A stretch of 64,000 bases of DNA from Bdellovibrionales bacterium (GTDB lineage Bacteria > Bdellovibrionota > UBA1018), in the NCBI GenBank assembly GCA_016786465.1, contig JAEUWC010000024.1, forward strand, positions 87,575-151,574. Reading direction: 5' to 3'. Of the stretch, positions 8,672-15,404 are shown piece by piece. The notes below the pieces were generated by a model. The model was given only the letters and a program-made list of their open reading frames with translations, did not search any database and was not told the origin of the DNA. Numbering within the stretch: position 1 is the first letter of the stretch; every line of letters starts with the position of its first letter. Made by a program: the position numbers and the translations under genes.

Positions 8672-8686
8672 GGGGTCAAAGACCCC
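8672..8686 (-). promoter_or_regulatory. Hairpin abutting the RT start codon
   Basis: GGGGTC-TTT-GACCCC on the minus strand forms a perfect 6-bp GC-rich stem with a 3-base loop directly before the GTG start of the RT gene. It occupies the space where a ribosome site would lie, so it may limit RT translation or be bound by a protein. Upstream, TTGTAC and TATTCT at 17-base spacing form a weak promoter candidate between the lipoprotein and RT genes. Confidence 0.4.
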
Positions 8687-8740
8687 GAAATCCCCTGGGC
8701 TTACTTTTAGAATAGGGTTTCAAGACGGGTCGTACAACCG

Positions 8741-10702
8741 TTAAAAGTCGTATAATTCGATCCCGCTCCAGTTGCGAGGAATCGTCAGTGGGTTTGAGAC
8801 TTCGGTCGTCGTACCTTTGACTTTGAAAGGATAGGTGAACGTGGATCCGGAACGGTAACCGTTGCCAATTCGGAAAGAACCAAATGCTTTGACCAAGCCC
8901 AAACTGTTATCCAAGCAAACCGCACGACCGTCGGAATCCACGACCATCGCATCGCAGTTGTAATGATGAATTTGGTTTCCTAGCCCTCCGTTCAAGTTGA
9001 TTCCTGAACCTTGGGTCACAAAACGCATCGCGCAGCCCAAACCCGAATCCGCGTAATAGGTGCGTCGAATCACCAAATAGCTTCGGTCCGCAGACTGTGC
9101 CATCCGCTTTCTCAAAGTCCGTGCTTCGCTGAACTGAACGTAACCGCTTCGGTTGCGGGTATAGTTCATGATTGGACCGTTGAGCTGAGTGCCTGGGTCC
9201 ATCGTCGAATTGGGTAGCCCCAAAATCTGCTTGGCCTTGTCCATGAACTGCTGATCGCTTGGGCCCGCTGTGCACCCGACTCGGTTCGCCAGAGAAGAAT
9301 GCATGTAATAAACCTTCTTGATGACACCAATGGGTGATGAAGCTGCGAACGGAAGCACCCCGGCTTCGAATTCGAAAAGCCCTTCGTTGGATGTTCCTGG
9401 GTTAGTCCTGGTAAAGGTCGTTCCCATCCCCGTCGAACCATCACATGGCGTGAAAGCCGTAGAACCGTCCGAAGGCTTCTTCAGACGGCAAACCAAAGTG
9501 TCTCCGCCCGTCAAGGTTCCTTGAAGACTTAAGCTGACTTGAAAAGCACCTGCCGCGGCCGTGGTCCACCAGGTCGTTTGCGGAGGTCCGCTTGTGATTT
9601 GTACGCGTGAAACGGTGAAAGAAGGTTGGGTTGCGATGATGGGGAATCCCGGCACCTGGCAAACGATGGTGTTAGGTGTTCCCTGGGTTGTTCCATAGGC
9701 ATTCAAAGTGTAGACGCCGCCGCCTTGGTCCACGGGGGTGGCGTCGAACGTGGCTCGAGAAATTCCAGGAGTCGAAGTGTCGCCTTCCGTACAATTGAGT
9801 CCGGCAACAGAGATGGGGTTATTCCCGGTGTCGCGCGCATAAAGTGTGACGACCGCGGCACCCGTGTAGGGCACGTGGCCATTACTGATATGAATCGTCG
9901 AAGTCGTCGACGAAAAAGTATTTGGAGTCACCGTAATGTTCGCGGTGGATTGCAAGGTTCCAGTTCCGCCAATCACGACTTCAATCGTGTTCGCAGCGCC
10001 TGCCGCCATACCCACGACGTCTACCGTGTACACGCCGCCGCCCGTATCCACCTGATTCGTAAAGTACACGCGCGAATATCCGGTTGAAAAAAGGGCCTGC
10101 CGGGTCCGAACACGCATATTGTTCCAAGGTTCGTAAGTGGTGATCGGCGCATTGCTAGAATCGCGCATGTACACCGTCAAGGTCACGGTATTGCCGGCGG
10201 TGACGGTCGGTGAACTGATCGTGACGTATGAATTGTTCAAATCGACAGTCGAAGAAATGACATTTAACGTGCCCGGTAGGGTGTCCCAATCGGATGCGAC
10301 ACCGTAAAGTTCGTAATTCCACGAACCCCAGGGTTGGTAATACAAAGTGACGCTGCTTTGCCCTTCAAGGAAACTGACTTGGTCCAGCCAGCCCGTGCAG
10401 TCGGCATTGGTGTAGAAGTACCCGCCTTTGGACGACTGAAGGTAGACCAAGCCGGCCGGCAATGTCTGCGCAGTATCCTTCATGGCGCGGGTTAAGGTCA
10501 AAGCACTGCTACAAGCACCTTTCAGCAGCGTTCCAGGTAGCGACGAAAAGGTGAGTGTGCCCACGGCGGTTCCGCTAAAGGCCAGCCAGTTCAACTTGCT
10601 TCTGCAGGCCGTGAAGGGGATCAAAACAAAAAAGGAGACCCAAAGCCTTGCGGCCGCTTGGCTGAAAATCCAGTGGTGCCTGAGTCCCTTTTTAATCCCC
10701 AT
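8741..10702 (-). CDS. Surface lipoprotein with Ig-like (Big_1/invasin-type) repeats
   Basis: 653 residues. The lipobox candidate is PFTAC with Cys33, after a rather long N-terminal segment. At least two Ig-like units are visible: about residues 150-255 (SYVTISSPTVTAGNTVTLTV, then YMRDSSNAPI) and 265-365 (STIHISNGHVPYTGAAVVTL, then YARDTGNNPI). Both end in the phrase DTGGGVYTVDV or DQGGGVYTLNA, typical of Big_1-like domains. The C-terminal 190 residues form a Cys-containing domain (RVGCTAGPSDQQF, GLGCAMRF, HYNCDAM, AVCLDN) resembling trimmed adhesin heads; its function is unknown. It lies 69 bases upstream of the RT on the same strand, so cotranscription is possible but not shown. Confidence 0.8.
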   Translation of the reverse strand: MGIKKGLRHHWIFSQAAARLWVSFFVLIPFTACRSKLNWLAFSGTAVGTLTFSSLPGTLLKGACSSALTLTRAMKDTAQTLPAGLVYLQSSKGGYFYTNADCTGWLDQVSFLEGQSSVTLYYQPWGSWNYELYGVASDWDTLPGTLNVISSTVDLNNSYVTISSPTVTAGNTVTLTVYMRDSSNAPITTYEPWNNMRVRTRQALFSTGYSRVYFTNQVDTGGGVYTVDVVGMAAGAANTIEVVIGGTGTLQSTANITVTPNTFSSTTSTIHISNGHVPYTGAAVVTLYARDTGNNPISVAGLNCTEGDTSTPGISRATFDATPVDQGGGVYTLNAYGTTQGTPNTIVCQVPGFPIIATQPSFTVSRVQITSGPPQTTWWTTAAAGAFQVSLSLQGTLTGGDTLVCRLKKPSDGSTAFTPCDGSTGMGTTFTRTNPGTSNEGLFEFEAGVLPFAASSPIGVIKKVYYMHSSLANRVGCTAGPSDQQFMDKAKQILGLPNSTMDPGTQLNGPIMNYTRNRSGYVQFSEARTLRKRMAQSADRSYLVIRRTYYADSGLGCAMRFVTQGSGINLNGGLGNQIHHYNCDAMVVDSDGRAVCLDNSLGLVKAFGSFRIGNGYRSGSTFTYPFKVKGTTTEVSNPLTIPRNWSGIELYDF

Positions 10703-10826
10703 GGGTATGCTTCATTATAGTCCCGGGAAGTCGCCTCATAAATAGTGGACTAATTTAATTTAAATCTTTAAATACAAGTAGTTGCGTTCAAATGTAAAGA
10801 TCAAGGAATCGCGAGTCGCCAATATT

Positions 10827-10881
10827 CAACCAAACGGTTGACAATAGTTCCGGATTCCCCTAATATTCAACCAAATGGTTA
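10827..10881 (+). promoter_or_regulatory. ArsR-type operator pair and promoter, overlapping the start codon
   Basis: Two dyads share the sequence ATTCAACCAAAYGGTTRACA: CAACC-AAAC-GGTTG at 10827-10840 and CAACC-AAAT-GGTTA at 10868-10881, with centres 41 bp apart (four helical turns). A perfect -35 TTGACA (10838-10843) begins inside the first dyad. Seventeen bases later comes a -10 TAATAT (10861-10866), and the expected start point falls at or next to the ATG at 10875, which lies inside the second dyad. Binding of the ArsR protein would block its own promoter; the transcript is probably leaderless. Confidence 0.75.
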
Positions 10882-11225
10882 ACATTCTTTCTTCTGAACT
10901 GGACCTGCTTTTTTACGCGCTTTCAGATCCCACGCGTCGCCAGATTCTCAGTCTGATTGGTGATCGCTCGAAAACGATCACGGAACTAGCGGACCCGTTC
11001 AAGATGTCACTTGCCGCCGTTTCAAAGCACGTGAAGATCTTGGAAAAGGCGCGCCTTTTGACCCGAACGAAGAAGGGTCGGATCCACGAATGCATGCTGA
11101 ATGCAGCAGCCTTGAAATCGGCTGAACAGTGCATTCAGTTTTACACCCGTTTTTGGGAACACCGTTTGGAACTATTTGCGAAAAATTTGGAAGCAGAAAC
11201 GAAATCAAAACCGAAAGGAAAGTAG
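10875..11225 (+). CDS. ArsR-family winged-helix repressor
   Basis: 116 residues. FYALSDPTRRQILSLI (13-28) and the recognition helix region KMSLAAVSKHVKILEKARLL (43-62) are the standard ArsR fold seen in the non-metal branch that partners AHSA1/SRPBCC proteins. No metal-binding Cys motif (ELCVCDL type) is present, so the signal is probably not arsenic. It starts inside one of its own operator dyads and lacks a ribosome site, fitting a leaderless message. The next gene begins one base after its stop, so they are one operon under autoregulation. Confidence 0.92.
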   Translation: MVNILSSELDLLFYALSDPTRRQILSLIGDRSKTITELADPFKMSLAAVSKHVKILEKARLLTRTKKGRIHECMLNAAALKSAEQCIQFYTRFWEHRLELFAKNLEAETKSKPKGK

Positions 11226-11226
11226 T

Positions 11227-11931
11227 ATGCGTCACGCTGGAAGTTTGGAACTGAAGTCTGAAAAACAAATCAAGAAACCTGTGAAAGAAGTCTTTCAGGC
11301 GCTTTCAGAAGGTCTATTGTTCATGAATTGCGGGGCCGATTCCGAATCCATTGAATTGGATTTTCGTGTCGGTGGAAAGTACAAGGTACAGTTCAAAAGC
11401 TACGGACTGACGAATCTGGGTGAATTTCTGGAAATCGTTCCGGAAAAAAAGATCGTTTTCACCTGGTGTACTTCATTTGAACATCAGATTCCCGATTCGA
11501 CCGTCACGATCGAACTTTTGGCCGAAGGAAATCAGACGCGTCTTCTTTTGAAGCATGTCGGCTTTGCAGACGAAGAAAGTCGTGCGGCTCACCAAGGCGG
11601 CTGGGATGGCGGCATTGCGGACATGGCCAAGCAGATGCAAGAAGGGACCCTTCGTATGGTGCGTGTTTATTCGTCGCCGATCGAAAAGCTTTTTGCAACT
11701 TGCCAAGAAAAACTGGTGATCGGCAAGGCCCTAGAACTGGTGCCAAATAAAAAGATCGTTTTTGATGCAGAAACGACACGGGTAACATTGACCTTCGATC
11801 AAGAAGACGATGGTGGATCGTCTTTCGAATTGGTTCAAAGCAATCTGCCCAGTCCTGGGCTTCAAAAGTCCTTCCGAAAAAACTGGGAAAGAATTTCGGA
11901 ATCCATGGCGTTGACATTGGGCCGAGGCTAA
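11227..11931 (+). CDS. SRPBCC/AHSA1-family protein with a partial second domain
   Basis: 234 residues. Residues 1-130 form an AHSA1-type SRPBCC domain (IKKPVKEVFQALSEG, DFRVGGKYKVQF, EIVPEKKIVFTW, TIELLAEGNQTRLLLKHVGF, GGWDGG). Residues about 140-234 repeat part of the same pattern (SSPIEKLFATC, LELVPNKKIVFDAET, TRVTLTFDQEDDGGSSFELV), so the protein looks like a degenerate tandem duplication. The start at 11227 has AGGAAAG 4 bases upstream; an earlier in-frame ATG lies inside arsR. It is cotranscribed with arsR, the usual pairing for this family. The ligand is unknown. Confidence 0.88.
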   Translation: MRHAGSLELKSEKQIKKPVKEVFQALSEGLLFMNCGADSESIELDFRVGGKYKVQFKSYGLTNLGEFLEIVPEKKIVFTWCTSFEHQIPDSTVTIELLAEGNQTRLLLKHVGFADEESRAAHQGGWDGGIADMAKQMQEGTLRMVRVYSSPIEKLFATCQEKLVIGKALELVPNKKIVFDAETTRVTLTFDQEDDGGSSFELVQSNLPSPGLQKSFRKNWERISESMALTLGRG

Positions 11932-11953
11932 AGCGACGGCGGGCCCGGTGGGG

Positions 11954-13345
11954 CTATTCCCACTGGGCTACGCGTTCTTCCAAAAGCTTTTGAAAGTTTT
12001 CGCGGGCGCGGTCCAAAACCCCGTGTCCCTTGCCGTCGTGCCCCAATCCCTGATTAAAGCAGCTAAAAGCTTCAGTCCGCAGAATCTTCAGAACTTGGTC
12101 GATTCGCATGCGCGTGTAGGCAGGGACGAATTGCGCACGCGGATACGAAAATTCTTCCTTCATTAGAATTGAAAATACGGCATCGCCCTGAATGTATTTG
12201 CCGGGCTTCGAAACAGGGTAAAGCGCTCGGCCTTTGATCACGGCGTCTCCGCGCTTGTAGCTTTCAAATTCTTCCTGAATGTTTAGCTGAATCGGTTTCA
12301 GGTCTTTTAGGAACTTCACGTAGCCCTTCAGTTCGCGTTTTTTGTAAAACTGGCGGTAATCTGAAACGCAGTTGGCAAGATCGCCCATCATCCCTGGAAG
12401 TTCGGTGTAAAGTTCAAAAGGTGCCACAAATTCATCCAAAGGCGGATTGGCACTTCCGGGAATCTTGCGTTCGCCGGTGTGTTTTGCCGTCAACGGAACC
12501 TGGGTCTGAACAAAGTCAATCCAACGACGGTTGGTGTTGAAAGAAGTCGGCGCAAAGCCGCTGATTCGCGTTTTTCCAACCGGCAGCTTTGGGTTTGCGT
12601 TGGATCCGACGCTGGTGACGCCCACCAAATATGGAACCCCTTTGCTGTTTTCGCAGACCAAAGTCCCGCCCGAATCGCCTGGGGCGACGTTGTTTTTTCC
12701 GCTGATAAAAGTCAGGAAGCTGTTTCGGACGTCGAATCGATCGGCCGTGATGCCGTGTAGCGTTCCAAATTGTTTGTTATTGTCCGTACCGTATCCAAAA
12801 ATTCGGCAGTGTTTCGGATTTCTTAGCAACGAAATCGTTTGATAGTAATCCTTGGAAACAGCAACGGGTTTGAAACTAAAGGCCTTCGGTGCGCGTAAAA
12901 CGTTGACATCAAAAGATTCGGCGCCGCGAAGGTAGTCTGGATTTGGGAATCCTTGGCTCCAAAAAATTTTCTGCGATTCTGTGGCTCCGGCTTTTGCGCC
13001 ACATGTAGCGATTGCAGATCCGAATGCGATTTGAACTTGATAAAGTTGCCCTTGATCGTTTTCGCGAAAGCTTCCCGCAGTGGTAATCGGTCCATAGCAG
13101 TGGCTGGCGGTTAGAAGTTCTTGGGGTCCGATCAGTGTCGCTGAACATAGCGGTTCATCAGGCAGTGCAACGGTTTGTGCCGCGCCGATGGGTTTTCCCT
13201 TTGCGTTGATGGGGGTTCGGATGGCGACGACATCGCTTGCGACCAGCTTACAAGCGTAGTCAGGATGTTCCGATGGATCGACATATTCGCCCATGATGGC
13301 GTGAGCATGTGACGAGACAAAAAGGCCGATGAAAGTCGCAAACAT
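11954..13345 (-). CDS. Secreted trypsin-like serine protease (S1 family) with C-terminal extension
   Basis: 463 residues. Signal peptide 1-16 ends AHA. The catalytic triad is visible: His82 in LLTASHC, Asp146 in SFDVNVL, Ser225 in APGDSGGTLV. Several Cys pairs suit a disulphide-bonded exported enzyme. The protease domain ends near residue 285; a 170-residue tail (from about VQTQVPLTAKHTG) contains no recognised domain. The start is set at the ATG at 13345 because AGGGG lies 5 bases upstream; a GTG 18 bases earlier is in frame but would include that site. It is likely a digestive or processing protease outside the cytoplasm. Confidence 0.88.
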   Translation of the reverse strand: MFATFIGLFVSSHAHAIMGEYVDPSEHPDYACKLVASDVVAIRTPINAKGKPIGAAQTVALPDEPLCSATLIGPQELLTASHCYGPITTAGSFRENDQGQLYQVQIAFGSAIATCGAKAGATESQKIFWSQGFPNPDYLRGAESFDVNVLRAPKAFSFKPVAVSKDYYQTISLLRNPKHCRIFGYGTDNNKQFGTLHGITADRFDVRNSFLTFISGKNNVAPGDSGGTLVCENSKGVPYLVGVTSVGSNANPKLPVGKTRISGFAPTSFNTNRRWIDFVQTQVPLTAKHTGERKIPGSANPPLDEFVAPFELYTELPGMMGDLANCVSDYRQFYKKRELKGYVKFLKDLKPIQLNIQEEFESYKRGDAVIKGRALYPVSKPGKYIQGDAVFSILMKEEFSYPRAQFVPAYTRMRIDQVLKILRTEAFSCFNQGLGHDGKGHGVLDRARENFQKLLEERVAQWE

Positions 13346-13466
13346 AATTACCCCTGGATTCACCCTGTCCTGGGTCCTATCTTTATTCGACGTGATGCGT
13401 CAATGTTTTATCTAAGGCATTGAGATTCATAGTGAAATTTCGCTTAAACAAGCCCACAATAAAGGA

Positions 13467-13904
13467 ATGAACGGTGCTCACTTCCATTTGGTGGTCAATC
13501 ACATTTCACTTTTCTCACTGCTTTTTGGAATCGTTGCCTACGGGCTTTCGCTTCGAAAAAAGTCAGCCGACCTGCGAACCCTGGCAGTGGGTTTGTTTGT
13601 TTTGACCGGTGTCTTTGCAGTCGTTGCGTTTGAATCCGGTGAAAAGGCCGAAGATTTTTTGAAGACCTTGGGCGGAGGGTTTGAAAGTTTCGTTGAGCCC
13701 CACGAACAGGCGGCCGTTTGGGCGCTCAGGTCCGGAATCTTGATTGCGCTGCTTTCAGTTGCGTACGAATGGGCGGTTCGTTCAAAGAAAAAAGCAGCCA
13801 AAGTTTTGCAATGGGCGCTTTTGGTTTTTGCGATCCATGGCTTTACCGTTTTTTCGGTGACCGCATTCTTGGGCGGCAAAGTTCGCCACACGGAAGCACG
13901 CTAA
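13467..13904 (+). CDS. Small membrane protein, DUF2231-like
   Basis: 145 residues with four hydrophobic segments (about 10-27, 37-54, 86-103, 114-134). The opening NGAHFHLVVNHISLFSLLFG and the end FLGGKVRHTEAR match a family of small bacterial membrane proteins seen beside haem or redox genes, often labelled DUF2231-like. The conserved His residues (5, 7, 12, and 141) could bind haem or metal, but this is inference. AAAGG lies almost touching the ATG, an unusually tight spacing. No redox partner gene is adjacent here. Confidence 0.65.
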   Translation: MNGAHFHLVVNHISLFSLLFGIVAYGLSLRKKSADLRTLAVGLFVLTGVFAVVAFESGEKAEDFLKTLGGGFESFVEPHEQAAVWALRSGILIALLSVAYEWAVRSKKKAAKVLQWALLVFAIHGFTVFSVTAFLGGKVRHTEAR

Positions 13905-13907
13905 GGC

Positions 13908-14726
13908 TTAGAAAAAGAATTGCAGCTGAATTTCGGGGTGCAAGACCCCCACGGGACGAATCTGCGTTTCGTTAACATAAAGGACTTCCGGAAAAAAAAC
14001 GCTACGAACCTGATAGTCAGAATAAGTCAGCGCATCTTTGTTCGGGTCAAAAGGAACCAGGTGGCGGGTTAACTGCATCGAATACGATGCGCCCAATTGG
14101 GCGTAACCCGACTTCCACCGGTAGGCCACAGAAACGCCGGTATGGAAATAGGGGTTGGGATAGTTCACACCCAGAATTCCGGATTCAACGCCCAAAATAA
14201 ATTTTTCGCTGATTTCTGCCATCAAAAGTCCGGAAACGGATGATGTAATCGGGGTGCGATTCGTGGGCGGAGGCCGCAAGGAAAAGGCGACCCGGCTATC
14301 GGTGAAATGTTGCATGCTTGCGGCCAAGAAAAATTGCACGCGTTCATTGATTCGATTTTCAAAAGTCAGCCGCGCCATGTTGGACCTTTGACTGTAACGC
14401 GCAAAGCGCCGCCATTGAAGAAAGGTCAAAGTATTGAACGATCCAAATTCGAAAGACGCCGAACGAATCGGTCCAAGGTCCAGGGCCCGAGCATATTTTG
14501 CTCCGATCAAAGGAATGCTGTAGCCGATGATCATCCACGGGCTGGTAAATACCATCCATTGATCCGTGATTCCGTAGCCCGTAACGCCCCATCCGGCGGT
14601 CACTTCGCCGGCTTTCAGTGTCCTAGTCGTGGGCGTCAGATTGTGTCCTAATGTTTCCTGGGCAAGCGCTGGTAAAGCATGGGTAAGAAAGGCCGCAAGC
14701 AAGATGAGTGTTCCAGGTGTCGACAT
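13908..14726 (-). CDS. Predicted outer-membrane beta-barrel protein
   Basis: 272 residues. A signal peptide (MSTPGTLILLAAFLTHALPALAQ) precedes alternating strands rich in Tyr, Trp, Arg and Gly, such as SASFEFGSFNTLTFLQWRRF, FFLAASMQHFTD and SVAYRWKSGYAQLGASYSM. The last residues are PEIQLQFFF, a C-terminal Phe signature for BAM-dependent insertion. Size suits an 8-12 stranded barrel. It is convergent with the DUF2231-like gene (3 bases apart). The cargo or partner is unknown. Confidence 0.8.
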   Translation of the reverse strand: MSTPGTLILLAAFLTHALPALAQETLGHNLTPTTRTLKAGEVTAGWGVTGYGITDQWMVFTSPWMIIGYSIPLIGAKYARALDLGPIRSASFEFGSFNTLTFLQWRRFARYSQRSNMARLTFENRINERVQFFLAASMQHFTDSRVAFSLRPPPTNRTPITSSVSGLLMAEISEKFILGVESGILGVNYPNPYFHTGVSVAYRWKSGYAQLGASYSMQLTRHLVPFDPNKDALTYSDYQVRSVFFPEVLYVNETQIRPVGVLHPEIQLQFFF

Positions 14727-14746
14727 GGTGAATGGAACATTCTAAT

Positions 14747-14935
14747 CTAGTCTTCTGCATTGGCCATCTTTTTGAGGACGATCGCAATGGTTTTGGAATC
14801 GATCTTGGCGCGCTTCATCAGGGCCCTAGCTTGATCAAAATCATCCGCGTCGACGGCATCTAAAAACGCGTCAAGCCGATCGATCTGGGCAAGTTTTTCC
14901 AGCACCACAGTTCCTTCAAAATCGACTTCGCTCAT
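14747..14935 (-). CDS. Small acidic helical protein, unknown function
   Basis: 62 residues, rich in Asp, Glu, Ala and Leu, with heptad-like spacing (LEKLAQIDRLDAFLDAVDADDFDQARALMKRA) that suggests two or three helices. It has a codon pattern like its neighbours and fills the divergent gap between the barrel protein and the YjdM-like gene. No ribosome site is evident and no family is recognised. It could be a small regulatory or scaffold protein. Confidence 0.5.
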   Translation of the reverse strand: MSEVDFEGTVVLEKLAQIDRLDAFLDAVDADDFDQARALMKRAKIDSKTIAIVLKKMANAED

Positions 14936-14960
14936 CGATCTATTGTAAGCTGATTTCAGA

Positions 14961-15323
14961 ATGCCGCAAAATCATCCCATCTGTCCCAAGTGCAATTCAA
15001 CCCATGCGTATCCCGACGGCGCCCTATGGACTTGTCCGGAATGTTTTCATGAATGGAATCCAGAAGCCGGGGCGACCCCTGCGGCCGATTTGGAAGAAGC
15101 GACTGCAAAATTCTTAGATTCAAACGGCGTGCAGCTTCAAGACGGGGACACCGTAGTGACCATTAAGGATCTTAAGGTCGGTAAAGACACCTTGAAGTCC
15201 GGAACGAAAGTGAAGGGGATTCGACTTTTGGATGAACCGGTGAATGGTCACGATATTTCGTGCAAGGTCGGCGAATTCGGATCCATTTACCTGAAGTGTT
15301 CAGTCGTGAAGAAGGCCAACTAG
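14961..15323 (+). CDS. yjdM: PhnA/YjdM-family zinc-ribbon protein
   Basis: 120 residues. An N-terminal zinc ribbon is made of CPKC (9-12) and CPEC (25-28), followed by FHEWN. The C-terminal half carries the family core DSNGVQLQDGDTVVTIKDLKV, ending HDISCKVGEFGSIYLKCSVVKK. The length equals the E. coli YjdM (formerly PhnA) protein. Despite the old name, it is not needed for phosphonate breakdown and its molecular role is unsettled. It stands as a single gene followed by an unrelated secreted protein gene. Confidence 0.92.
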   Translation: MPQNHPICPKCNSTHAYPDGALWTCPECFHEWNPEAGATPAADLEEATAKFLDSNGVQLQDGDTVVTIKDLKVGKDTLKSGTKVKGIRLLDEPVNGHDISCKVGEFGSIYLKCSVVKKAN

Positions 15324-15404
15324 TCATTCTGGCGCAGGTTTTTGGCTTTCTTATGGGTTCGAGTCATGCCTTGGCCCATGCTTAAAATCATGGTACAGCG
15401 CCGT

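Noticed and set aside
8293..8679. Alternative-frame open reading of 128 codons over the RT gene
   Set aside because: It overlaps the RT on the same strand, begins with TTG and has no domain; the RT motifs all lie in the other frame.
7334..10702. Diversity-generating retroelement or retron reading of the RT locus
   Set aside because: Motif 4 lacks the DGR SQ signature, no TR/VR pair or Avd gene is seen, and only 69 bases lie upstream, too little for a retron RNA before an upstream gene.
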